A stretch of 7,599 bases of DNA, from contig CAMPIC010000121.1 of the NCBI GenBank assembly GCA_946886185.1, positions 1 through 7,599 of the forward strand, given 5' to 3'. The notes beneath the pieces were generated by a model, which saw only the letters and a program-made list of their open reading frames with translations, searched no databases and was not told the DNA's origin. A program made the position numbers and the translations under genes. Position 1 is the first letter of the stretch, and every line of letters begins with the position of its first letter. This document shows positions 1-6,822 of this stretch, one piece after another. Source of the DNA: an uncultured bacterium (GTDB taxonomy: Bacteria; Eisenbacteria; RBG-16-71-46; CAIMUX01).

Positions 1-1
1 G

Positions 2-127
2 GGGCTGTGGCCGGATCCGAATCCGAATCCGATCGGACCCGGGCTGCTCTTCTTCGTGACCTTCTGGCCCGCGGTCATCTGTCTGGCCGTCGGCGTGTTC
101 CGCACCTACCGCGCCAAGCGGAACTAG
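2..127 (+). CDS. C-terminal fragment of a small membrane protein, function unknown (5' end outside window)
   Basis: Reading frame 2 is open from the window edge to a TAG stop at 125-127 and encodes 41 residues. The fragment starts with a short Pro/Asn-rich stretch (DPNPNP), encoded by three tandem ATCCGA hexamers at 15-32. It then has a hydrophobic segment of about 20 residues (LLFFVTFWPAVICLAVGVF) and a basic end (RTYRAKRN). This is what the last transmembrane helix of an inner-membrane protein with a positively charged cytoplasmic tail looks like. The gene converges on the CopD-like gene that ends at 217. I do not recognise the family and give no function. The alternative is a chance open frame, but the well-formed helix plus basic tail and the position outside the neighbouring gene make a real gene end more likely. 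Confidence 0.5.
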   Translation, partial: GLWPDPNPNPIGPGLLFFVTFWPAVICLAVGVFRTYRAKRN

Positions 128-216
128 AATCCCGGAGCGATCGCAGCACCAGCGGCGATGACCACGATGTGACTCGCCGGCGCGCTGGATCACGCAGTGA
201 GGGGACTCACCCGCTG
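128..216. other. Convergent intergenic gap
   Basis: These 89 bases separate two gene ends that face each other (TAG at 125-127 on plus, TGA complement at 217-219 on minus). The only secondary structure I see is a short 5 bp stem, GTGAG at 197-201 pairing with CTCAC at 206-210 around a GGGA loop. It has no T-tract on either side, so I do not call a terminator. A bidirectional terminator would be expected here but is not evident. Confidence 0.4.
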
Positions 217-705
217 TCAGGAGCGCGCCAGCCGCGTCGCGGCATAGAGCAGGACCAGCCCGAGAAGCGCGCTCACCCGGGCAGTCATCATCGCCTTCCG
301 CCGCAGCGACAGGGCTTCGTTCGATCCGGGTGTAGCCCTGCTCGCCGCCGGACCGAGCACGAAATCGTGATACGCGCTCAGCGCTACCATCGAAGCGACC
401 ATCGCCAATTTGACTGCCAGCGCCATCCCGAAGGGAGTGCGCCAGAAGGCGCCATCGACGAAAGCACCCGAGCGGAAGACGCCGCGCACTTCCAGGATGC
501 TGATGCCCGTGAGGAGGAGGACCGTAATCGCCGCCCATCCCACGGACCGAAAGCGTACTCCGAGATCGTTGAAGAGGCGCTGCCTCACCTCGACCGGTTC
601 GACCGAGCGCAGGACCGGCGCTCCCACCATGCCGAGAAAGAACATCCCTCCCAGCCAGAGGAACGCCGCGAAGATGTGGATGTAAACGAGAATGTTGTAG
701 ATCAT
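217..705 (-). CDS. CopD/HemJ-like four-helix integral membrane protein
   Basis: The 162-residue product is strongly hydrophobic, with four predicted membrane helices at about residues 5-28, 55-74, 92-113 and 141-158. Helix 1 carries a histidine followed by a WLGG turn (VYIHIFAAFLWLGG). Helix 3 has a lysine at its start (K99) and a histidine near its end (SAYHDF, H113). This layout matches the CopD / HemJ-like group of small membrane proteins; family members are linked to copper handling or to heme and porphyrin chemistry, and intramembrane histidines are the usual ligand residues. The exact substrate cannot be read from the sequence. The ATG at 703-705 shares its A with the TGA stop of the upstream kinase gene (TGATG), so translation is probably coupled; an AAGG about 10 bases upstream could act as a weak ribosome binding site. 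The length is normal for a single-domain member, and there is no sign of truncation. Confidence 0.75.
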   Translation of the reverse strand: MIYNILVYIHIFAAFLWLGGMFFLGMVGAPVLRSVEPVEVRQRLFNDLGVRFRSVGWAAITVLLLTGISILEVRGVFRSGAFVDGAFWRTPFGMALAVKLAMVASMVALSAYHDFVLGPAASRATPGSNEALSLRRKAMMTARVSALLGLVLLYAATRLARS

Positions 706-3700
706 CAGTCATGCACCTTGCTTCGTAGATCGCTGTACTCGCGGTGGATGAGGGCGGCTTCATCCAAAAGCAACTTCGCCTCATCCCGGCGGCCTTGTTC
801 GCGCAGGAGCGCGCCGAGGTTGCCGCGAACCAGGCCTTCCTCCCGCCGGCTCCCGACGGCCCTGTGGATCTCGATCGATTCCCGAAAGTGCCTCTCCGCG
901 TCCTCGAATCGGCCGCCATGGCTCTGGTACAACGCGGCGAGGTCGCCATGGGAGACCGCAACTCCGTAGCGATCTCCGACTTCGGATCGGACGCGGATCG
1001 CCTCTTCATATGCGGCGCGGCCGGGTTCGAACCGTCCCATATCGGCGTACCACTTTGCCAAGGAGTTCAGCGCGGTGCCGAGGAGCGTACCGTTCCCGAT
1101 CTGCCTCGCGAGCGCGACCGCCTCTTCGAAAAGGATCCGGGCCTCGGTCAGACGACCATGCGCGCTCTCGATGTTTCCGAGGGAGATCAGGATGCTCCCT
1201 TCCGCGGCTCGATTCCCGAGGTTTCGGCAGGCCGAAAGGGCAGCGTTGTACAAATCCTTCGCTTCATGGGTTGCCCCGCGCTCGTGCGCGAGAAGAGCAA
1301 GAAGATGCAGCGCATGACCCTGTCCGGACAGGTCTCCCGCATCCCGAGAGAGCGCCAGACCTTCGTCGAGAAACGCTCCCGCGCGACTCAGATCCCCGCT
1401 CCTTTGCAGAAAATGTCCCAATCGCAAGACGACGCGAGTGCGATCCTTGGACGGAAGCTCCGGGATTGCCGCGAGCGCCTCGCCCAATTCGATCGCGAGG
1501 CGGACCGGCCCTGTGGAGTACAAGACGGCGCAGGCGGCGACGTAACAATTCGCAGCGACGGACGGCCAGCCGTGGCGCAGGGCTGTCCGGCAGGCCGCGA
1601 TGAGGTTCGGCAGCTCCCGTTGCAACAGTGTCAGCCGGAGCACCCCTGCGGGCACGGGCTGCAGACCCAGCGCGCCGCCGCGCATGTGAACGGAGAGAAT
1701 CTCCTCGGGCGCCCCCATCGAAGCGAAGAAAGCAGCATGTCTGCGGATCGCGCTGCTTTCCGGTTCCGCGCGGTCCTGGGCATTTCTGGACGAGCCCTCA
1801 TCCGGATTCCGGAGAGCAGTCTCACCGCGCAGCTTGCCGCGGAGGTACTCTTGCGCGATCGCATACATATCGAACCGAACCAGCTCCGCTGTCCTTCCCT
1901 GTCGAGTGGTCGTCTCGGAGACTGCGGGTAGCATGAGGGTGCGGAGCCAGCTCTTGTCGATCAGGGATTGTACGATATCGACCACCGGTGGCGCCTGAGG
2001 CCATGGCGCTGTGTCCAGAACCGCTTCGGCCGATTCGAGCGTGAATCCGCCTTCGAAAATCGACGCCTGGGCGGCGGCGGATTGCTCCCACGGCTCGAGC
2101 AGCTCCCATGACCACTCCATCGTTGCGTCGAGAGCGGAGTGACGGCCTCGCAGCCCTTGCTTGAGGACGTGGAGTCGATCGTGGAGACGTTCGCGAAGTT
2201 GGTCGAGGGAAAGCATGCGCATGCGTGCCGCCGCCAACTCGATCGCGAGTGGCATTCCGTCGAGAAGGCGAACGATCTCGCGAACGTCTTCTTGATTGTC
2301 CTCGTCCACGTGGAAGCCGGGTCGATGAGACTGCGCGCGGATTTCGAACAGCTCGGTGCCGTGCGTCGCCGGATCCAACTGTTCGAGCGAGTAGACGATT
2401 TCATCGGGCAGGCGGAGCCTCTCCCGACTCGTGACCAGGAAAGACACCCCGGGCGATGCATCGAGCCATCGTCCCAAAGTTTCCTCGGCATGCCTCGCGA
2501 CCTGTTCGAAATTGTCCAGGATGAGGAGAATGGGCGCCCGGCTCCGCAGGACGTTTCCGAGTTGCCGGACTGGATCGTCCTTGCTGAAGGGGACCTTCAA
2601 GGCGTCGGCGACCGCCCGCGTGATATCCCGGCGAGCGCGCGCTTGACTCAGGTCGGCGAACCAGACGCCGCCGGGCCATCGCGTCCGGCTTTCCCATCCG
2701 TAGCGAACCGCCACGCGGGTCTTTCCCGTGCCTCCCGGACCCACGATGGTGATCAGGCGTGACGTTTCCGCGGCGCACTGATTGGCCGTCATGGCGCTGG
2801 GATCGGCGATCTCACCCGCGCCCGGCCCGGACGCGCCGGAGGGACCGAGATGCGCGGACAACCATGACAGCTCGGCCTCTCGTCCTACGAAGGCATCGCG
2901 CTCCGCGGGGAGCGAATGGTCCATCGACGAGCCGGGTCCGGCGCCACCGGGTCGTCGGCCGGGGTGGGGCGACGATCCCACCAGCGCCGAGAACGCTTCC
3001 CGGGCGCTCCCGTACCGTTCGGTCGGATCGACGGCCAGCAGACGCAAGATCACCGCGTCCCATTCAGGAGCGACCGACCCTGCTTCACTCGGAGTCGGCG
3101 GCAATCGCTTCAGGCGCGCAACCGCGGTTACCAGCGGCGAAGACTCGACGAAAGGAAGGTGGCCGGTCGCCATCTCGAACAACACCACGCCCAGCGCGTA
3201 GAGATCGCTCGATGCGCTCACGACGCCCCGCACCTGCTCCGGCGCCATGTAGGCCGCAGTCCCGATCAAATTCCGAAAGGTAACTTCGGCCGAATCGCCG
3301 GTCCCTCGCACTCCCACCGAGCCGGAACCGCTGAGTCGCGCCGGGGGCACTCTACGCTCGTCATCGCCGGGAGCGGATCTTCCTCGGTCGCCATCCACCG
3401 GGGTGCCGCGCGTGTCGGAGACGATCGCGCACGCGATCCCGAAGTCCGTGAGCACGGCCCGCTCGCCCGCTTCCGACGGGACGAGCATGATGTTCGCGCT
3501 CTTCAGATCCCGGTGGATCACTGCCGCCTGGTGGGCGGCATCGAGTGCATCCGTGATCTGATCGAGCAGCGGCAGCGCATCCCTCGGAACAAGCGGTCCG
3601 TCGCGGCGGATGCGTGTCTCCAGGGTTTCGCCCGGCAGATATTCCATGGTGAGGAAGGTGATGCCGCGCTCCGGGTCGCGCCCCAAATCGTAGATGCGGC

Positions 3701-4199
3701 AGACGTTCGGATGGGAGATGGAACGGGCCAGCAGAACTTCTCGTTTGAATCGCCGCAGAGTATCCGGGTGGGATGCGATCTCTGGACGGATCGTCTTCAG
3801 AGCCAGAGCGACGTCGAGATCGAGATCGATTGCGCGATAGACCGCCCCCATGCCGCCGCGGGCCAGGAGCCTCTCGATCCGATAGCGCTGGCACAGGACA
3901 TCGCCGGCTCCGATCCCTGGCGAAGTCCGAGCGTGCCGCGCCCGGGGTTCCCGAGCATCACCGGGAGACGGGTGGCAGAGAAACCGGCTCCACATCGCGG
4001 TCGGGGCTTCGTCCAAGAATCCGGGACGCCGATCCGCTGCCAGGAGACGCTCCACTCGATGTCGCAGTCGGGGGCGGTTCCGGCAGACCTGGTCCAAGTA
4101 GGCGGCGCGCGCATCCTCCGGCAGATCCAGAGCCGCCTCGAAAACGCGACCCAGGTCTTCCGTGTCGAAGGATTCTCCCCGGGCGAAATGGTCGGGCAT
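705..4199 (-). CDS. Ser/Thr protein kinase fused to STAND-type ATPase and TPR repeats (PknK-like signalling protein)
   Basis: A 1164-residue multidomain protein with no obvious membrane segment, so probably cytoplasmic. Residues 10-65 form a helical segment (FEAALDLPEDARAAYLD, then RVERLLAAD) often found ahead of bacterial eukaryote-like kinases. The kinase domain spans about 105-405: Gly loop GGMGAVY at 115-121, Lys 135 in ALALK, helix C Glu 154, catalytic HRDLKSAN at 229-236, DFG at 252-254, APE at 319-321, DLYALG at 332-337. All catalytic residues are present, so it should be active. The DFG-APE distance is about 67 residues, longer than usual, because of a Gly/Arg/Ser-rich insert. An ATPase of the NB-ARC/MalT/AfsR kind follows at about 435-730: Walker A GPGGTGKT 487-494, Walker B LLILDNFEQ 558-566, TSRER 590-594, and the MPLAIELAAAR motif 649-659, then a helical/winged region. 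TPR-like helices fill about 885-1155. Mycobacterial PknK is a known protein with a related kinase plus ATPase layout. The target and input signal are unknown; the neighbouring exporter is a possible but unproven partner. Confidence 0.9.
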   Translation of the reverse strand: MPDHFARGESFDTEDLGRVFEAALDLPEDARAAYLDQVCRNRPRLRHRVERLLAADRRPGFLDEAPTAMWSRFLCHPSPGDAREPRARHARTSPGIGAGDVLCQRYRIERLLARGGMGAVYRAIDLDLDVALALKTIRPEIASHPDTLRRFKREVLLARSISHPNVCRIYDLGRDPERGITFLTMEYLPGETLETRIRRDGPLVPRDALPLLDQITDALDAAHQAAVIHRDLKSANIMLVPSEAGERAVLTDFGIACAIVSDTRGTPVDGDRGRSAPGDDERRVPPARLSGSGSVGVRGTGDSAEVTFRNLIGTAAYMAPEQVRGVVSASSDLYALGVVLFEMATGHLPFVESSPLVTAVARLKRLPPTPSEAGSVAPEWDAVILRLLAVDPTERYGSAREAFSALVGSSPHPGRRPGGAGPGSSMDHSLPAERDAFVGREAELSWLSAHLGPSGASGPGAGEIADPSAMTANQCAAETSRLITIVGPGGTGKTRVAVRYGWESRTRWPGGVWFADLSQARARRDITRAVADALKVPFSKDDPVRQLGNVLRSRAPILLILDNFEQVARHAEETLGRWLDASPGVSFLVTSRERLRLPDEIVYSLEQLDPATHGTELFEIRAQSHRPGFHVDEDNQEDVREIVRLLDGMPLAIELAAARMRMLSLDQLRERLHDRLHVLKQGLRGRHSALDATMEWSWELLEPWEQSAAAQASIFEGGFTLESAEAVLDTAPWPQAPPVVDIVQSLIDKSWLRTLMLPAVSETTTRQGRTAELVRFDMYAIAQEYLRGKLRGETALRNPDEGSSRNAQDRAEPESSAIRRHAAFFASMGAPEEILSVHMRGGALGLQPVPAGVLRLTLLQRELPNLIAACRTALRHGWPSVAANCYVAACAVLYSTGPVRLAIELGEALAAIPELPSKDRTRVVLRLGHFLQRSGDLSRAGAFLDEGLALSRDAGDLSGQGHALHLLALLAHERGATHEAKDLYNAALSACRNLGNRAAEGSILISLGNIESAHGRLTEARILFEEAVALARQIGNGTLLGTALNSLAKWYADMGRFEPGRAAYEEAIRVRSEVGDRYGVAVSHGDLAALYQSHGGRFEDAERHFRESIEIHRAVGSRREEGLVRGNLGALLREQGRRDEAKLLLDEAALIHREYSDLRSKVHD

Positions 4200-4206
4200 C
4201 CGAGGG

Positions 4207-4214
4207 CTCCCTCC
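4207..4214 (-). promoter_or_regulatory. Strong ribosome binding site for the kinase-ATPase gene
   Basis: Read on the minus strand this is GGAGGGAG, ending 7 bases before the ATG at 4197-4199. It is a near-ideal Shine-Dalgarno sequence at ideal spacing and fixes the start of the 1164-residue protein. Confidence 0.8.
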
Positions 4215-4236
4215 ATCGATCGCTCGCGCCGAGCAA

Positions 4237-4256
4237 CCCAGAGTCTAACCTCTGGG
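4237..4256. promoter_or_regulatory. Perfect inverted repeat upstream of the kinase gene (possible operator or leader hairpin)
   Basis: CCCAGAG at 4237-4243 is perfectly repeated in inverse as CTCTGGG at 4250-4256, around a 6-base TCTAAC loop. It lies 38 bases upstream of the kinase start and about 240 bases upstream of the exporter start. No T-run follows on either strand, so it is not a standard terminator. A binding site for a dimeric regulator or a hairpin in the kinase mRNA leader are both possible. Function is inference. Confidence 0.45.
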
Positions 4257-4484
4257 ACCTTTCGACCGGGGGCGGTTCTCTCTCCGGCTTCATCACGGCA
4301 TTCACGGCTCATGTGAGCGGCAAAGAAAGGGTCGTGTCTCCTCGCGGACTTGCTTGAATCTCGTCCCTTCGCGGAGAAAAAGTCTCCAGCCCAGGGTACA
4401 CTCGGGGAACCAACGACAAGTGTCGGATTGGGAGCCATTCCGGCCCGATCGGGAGTCCGCCAGCGTCGTTCGAGCAACCCCAAC

Positions 4485-4488
4485 GGAG
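4485..4488 (+). promoter_or_regulatory. Ribosome binding site deciding the start of the membrane fusion protein
   Basis: GGAG sits 9 bases before the ATG at 4498-4500. The frame is open further upstream, to an ATG at 4354, but the product from 4498 begins directly with a basic then hydrophobic signal/anchor segment. The 48 residues encoded upstream look like intergenic sequence, so 4498 is the preferred start. Confidence 0.7.
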
Positions 4489-4497
4489 TTATCCGGA

Positions 4498-5907
4498 ATG
4501 AAGAGAGCCTTGTTCGCCGCCGCCGTCGTTGCGGTCGTTGCCACCGGTTTATGGATGATCTTCGCGCGCCGGGGCGATGCCGCGGACACCTACCGGTTCG
4601 TGACGGTGACGCGGGGAGACGTGATCGCGACCGTGTCCTGCACCGGCAATCTGGAGGCGACGCAGACGGTGGACGTCGGCACGCAGGTGTCCGGCCAGGT
4701 CGCGGAGATCTACGTCGATTTCAACGATCGCGTGGAGAAGGGGCAGCTCCTCGCCCGGATCGATCCAACCTTGCTGCAGCAGGAGATCCGTTCGGCCGTG
4801 GCAAACCTGGTGTGTCGCCGGGCGGAGGTGGATCCAGCGGGCCGGCAGATGGAGAGACCACGCCCGGGGACGTTGCCGCGGCTCATATACGCGGGTGACT
4901 GGGACGCCGTGCAATACCAGCTGGATGTCGCGACCGCGAGCTACAAGTCGGCCGAGATCGGGCTGGAGCGGGCGCGCCGCAATCTGGACTACTCCGAGAT
5001 CCGCGCTCCGATCGATGGAGTGGTGCTCGGTCGTCTCGTGGACGTGGGGCAAACCGTGGCGGCCAGCCTTTCCGCGCCGCAGCTCTTCCTTATCGCCGGC
5101 GATCTTTCGAAGATGCAGATCCTCGCATCGGTCGACGAGAGCGACATCGGCAAGGTGTTCGTGGGCCAGGAAGCGCGCTTCACGGTGCAGGCGCACGGCG
5201 ATCGCACGTTCACCGGCCAGGTGTCGCAGATCCGCCTGCAGTCCACCATGACGGAGAACGTCGTCAGCTATACGGTCGCGATCGAGCTCGAGAACCCGGA
5301 CAACGTGCTCCTTCCGGGAATGACAGCAACCGTCGAGCTGGTCGTAGACAAGGCCACCGGTGTGCTCAAAGTGCCCAATGCCGCCCTCCGCTTCCAGCCG
5401 ACCGCGGAGATGCGCGCGCAGGTCAGCAGCCGGGGCGATGCGCCCGGATCCAACGGGAGTCCACGCGGGGAAGCTGCTTCTGACCGGGCGGCACGAAACG
5501 GAGAAGGCTCGGGAGCGGCACGCGGCGACGAGGGCGGCGGTGTACGACCCGGCGGCGAAGGGGCCGCTACCGGCCGTGGCGAGGAAGGCGTTGCAACTGG
5601 TGGCGAGAGCCGCAGGGGCGCGCGTGGTGGCAACGCCGAAGGTGCCGGCCCTGGCGCGGAGGGCGCCGGGCGTGGCGGCGAGCGGTCGGGTGGACGCGGC
5701 ATGCTCTGGACGGTGCAGGGCGGGCGCATCGAAGTGATCCCCGTTCGCACCGGCATCACCGATGGTCAGAACACGGTCATCGAAGGCGAGGGAGTGGCCG
5801 AGGGACTGGAAGCGATCGCCGCGGTCACCACCGGCTCGGCAGGCGCGGCTTCGAATCCGTTCGGCGGTCAGCAGCAGGGTGGATCGCGCTTCCGCGGCGG
5901 CTTCTGA
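4498..5907 (+). CDS. MacA/HlyD-type periplasmic adaptor (membrane fusion protein) of an ABC efflux system
   Basis: The 469-residue product begins with an N-terminal anchor or signal (MKRALFAAAVVAVVATGLWM). Domains in order: first half of the lipoyl-like domain about 45-95 (VSGQVAEIYVDFNDRVEKGQLL), helical hairpin about 95-165, second lipoyl half about 165-200 (IRAPIDGVVLGRLVDVGQTV), beta-barrel about 205-290 ending LLPGMTATVELVV, then a membrane-proximal part about 402-445 (IEVIPVRTGITDGQ). Such adaptors bridge an inner-membrane transporter and an outer-membrane TolC-like channel. The next gene encodes the ATPase, so this is the MacA role. Two oddities: residues 308-401 are a Gly/Arg/Glu-rich low-complexity insert between the barrel and the membrane-proximal strands, and the hairpin tip (about 112-128) contains four prolines where homologues are usually helical. 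The C-terminus is also Gly/Gln-rich. The stop TGA overlaps the next start by one base. No outer-membrane channel gene is in the window. The substrate is unknown. Confidence 0.88.
   Translation: MKRALFAAAVVAVVATGLWMIFARRGDAADTYRFVTVTRGDVIATVSCTGNLEATQTVDVGTQVSGQVAEIYVDFNDRVEKGQLLARIDPTLLQQEIRSAVANLVCRRAEVDPAGRQMERPRPGTLPRLIYAGDWDAVQYQLDVATASYKSAEIGLERARRNLDYSEIRAPIDGVVLGRLVDVGQTVAASLSAPQLFLIAGDLSKMQILASVDESDIGKVFVGQEARFTVQAHGDRTFTGQVSQIRLQSTMTENVVSYTVAIELENPDNVLLPGMTATVELVVDKATGVLKVPNAALRFQPTAEMRAQVSSRGDAPGSNGSPRGEAASDRAARNGEGSGAARGDEGGGVRPGGEGAATGRGEEGVATGGESRRGARGGNAEGAGPGAEGAGRGGERSGGRGMLWTVQGGRIEVIPVRTGITDGQNTVIEGEGVAEGLEAIAAVTTGSAGAASNPFGGQQQGGSRFRGGF
5419..5700 (+). repeat. Low-complexity Gly/Arg/Glu-rich coding segment inside the adaptor gene
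   Basis: These bases encode residues 308-401 of the membrane fusion protein, made mostly of G, A, R, E and S in irregular GEG / GGE / RGG runs. The segment is not needed by the fold and joins the beta-barrel to the membrane-proximal strands. It is probably disordered. In DNA it is a degenerate GGC/GAG-rich stretch prone to slippage, and the other forward frames are also partly open here. Confidence 0.65.
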
Positions 5908-6707
5908 TGGAAGGCAATGCGCGAAACCGATGGACGGGTCCAGCGGAGGATGGCGATCACGTCATCGACGCCCGGGGTCTCATCCGCACCTACCACATGG
6001 GCCAGACGCTGGTCCGCGCGCTGCGGGGCGTCGATCTCCAGATCAAGCGCCGAGAAATGGTCTCGATCGTCGGCGCGTCCGGATCCGGGAAGTCGACTCT
6101 CATGAACATCCTGGGCTGTCTCGATCGGCCCGATGGCGGGAGCTTTGTGCTCGACGGGGTCCGCGTGCACGAGGCGAGCAAGAACGAGCTCGCGGACATC
6201 CGCAATCAGAAGATCGGATTCGTGTTCCAGGGTTTCAATCTCCTTGCCCGCACCAGCGCGGTCGACAACGTCGAGCTCCCGCTGCTCTACAATCGCACCT
6301 CCCAGAAGAAGCTCCCGTCCCGGAGCATGGCGATCGAGGCGCTCCAGCGGGTCGGTCTCGGCGAGCGGCTGGACCACGAGCCGAGCGAGCTTTCGGGGGG
6401 GCCGCAGCAGCGCGTGGCGATCGCGCGCGCGCTCGTGACCGGCCCATCTCTCCTCTTGGCGGACGAGCCGACCGGAAACCTCGATTCGCGCACCTCCATG
6501 GAGGTGATGGCGCTGTTCCAGGAGCTGAACGAAGAGGGAGTGACGATCGTGGTGGTGACTCACGAGGCCGATATCGCCCGATGCGCGAAGCGAGTGGTGG
6601 AGTTGCGCGATGGGCTGATCGTGCGTGACGAAGCGATCTCGGATCGAGTGCGGGCAGCACGGGAGGTCGAGCGCCTCAAGACTGTCGATCCGGTGGGGCA
6701 GATCTGA
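5907..6707 (+). CDS. MacB/LolD-type ABC transporter ATP-binding protein
   Basis: This 266-residue stand-alone nucleotide-binding subunit should power the exporter from the cytoplasmic face. Visible motifs are Walker [10 protein letters not shown] (56-64), the MacB/LolD-typical [10 protein letters not shown] after it (66-75), Q-loop FVFQGFNLL (106-113), signature [15 protein letters not shown] (162-176), Walker [15 protein letters not shown] (181-194) with catalytic Glu 187, and H-loop VVVTHEAD with His 219. The signature normally reads LSGGQQQ, and here Pro replaces the first Gln (codon CCG at 6402-6404, next to a run of seven G). The first 20 or so residues are a polar extension. ATG at 5907-5909 shares one base with the TGA of the adaptor gene, so translation is probably coupled. 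The expected partner permease starts only at 6965 and is truncated. Length and motifs otherwise fit an intact gene. Confidence 0.92.
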   Translation: MEGNARNRWTGPAEDGDHVIDARGLIRTYHMGQTLVRALRGVDLQIKRREMVSIVGASGSGKSTLMNILGCLDRPDGGSFVLDGVRVHEASKNELADIRNQKIGFVFQGFNLLARTSAVDNVELPLLYNRTSQKKLPSRSMAIEALQRVGLGERLDHEPSELSGGPQQRVAIARALVTGPSLLLADEPTGNLDSRTSMEVMALFQELNEEGVTIVVVTHEADIARCAKRVVELRDGLIVRDEAISDRVRAAREVERLKTVDPVGQI

Positions 6708-6726
6708 GCGTGTACGGCGCGGCCGC

Positions 6727-6822
6727 ATGGCGAGTGAAGAGAGCGCACGCGAGCACCTTGAGAACGTCGCGAGCAATCGCGAGCAATCGCGAGAAAGTGA
6801 TTCAGACCAATCGCGAGCATGA
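6727..6822 (+). other. Possible 31-codon ORF at the start of the ATPase-permease spacer
   Basis: ATG at 6727 opens a polar 31-residue frame ending at TGA 6820-6822. That stop overlaps the ATG at 6819 inside the first unit of the tandem array. The product is rich in Ser, Glu and Arg and resembles no family I know. There is no clear ribosome binding site. I list it because it forms the first link of a chain of overlapping short ORFs leading to the permease start; it is probably not a protein with its own function. Confidence 0.2.
6769..6788 (+). repeat. Two 10-bp direct repeats, related to the array downstream
   Basis: GCGAGCAATC occurs twice in tandem at 6769-6778 and 6779-6788, followed by a partial third copy (GCGAG). 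The GCGAGCA core also appears at 6749 and again at 6813, where it starts the 11-12 bp array. The two repeat sets may share an origin. Confidence 0.7.

Larger units (their letters stand above)
4200..4497. promoter_or_regulatory. Divergent intergenic region with presumed promoters for both operons
   Basis: About 300 bases lie between the divergent starts at 4199 (minus) and 4498 (plus), so both operons should have promoters here. I see no convincing sigma-70 pair. The best -10-like candidate for the plus operon is TACACT at 4397-4402 with no good -35, and for the minus operon TAGACT, which lies within the inverted repeat at 4237-4256. Both match the consensus at only four of six positions. The region is less GC-rich around 4320-4400 than the flanking genes. 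No structural RNA is recognised. Confidence 0.5.

Noticed and set aside
197..210. Terminator hairpin between convergent genes
   Set aside because: Only 5 bp of stem and no T-tract on either strand, so support is too weak.
7..969. 320-codon open frame on the plus strand at the left edge
   Set aside because: It spans the end of the partial membrane gene, the convergent gap and the antisense of the CopD-like gene. It has a strongly charged, low-information composition.
744..1931. 395-codon open frame on the plus strand, antisense to the kinase gene
   Set aside because: It is opposite the TPR and ATPase coding region, which has clear domains on the minus strand. Its translation has no recognisable domain and is the usual result of high GC content.
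705..4199. Anti-phage defence system of the STAND type
   Set aside because: The ATPase is STAND-like, but no nuclease, other effector, or defence gene is adjacent, and the kinase-ATPase-TPR layout is common in signalling proteins.
2916..4316. 466-codon open frame on the plus strand, antisense to the kinase domain
   Set aside because: The opposite strand encodes a kinase with all catalytic motifs; this frame yields an Arg-rich sequence with no family signature.
4354..4497. Upstream start at 4354 for the membrane fusion protein
   Set aside because: It would put 48 charged, non-conserved residues before the membrane anchor. ATG 4498 has a GGAG at good spacing and begins with a typical anchor.
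4801..4890. Frameshift in the hairpin part of the adaptor gene
   Set aside because: I read the alternative frames across the odd proline-rich stretch and none restores a convincing helical hairpin sequence, while the main frame is normal on both sides.
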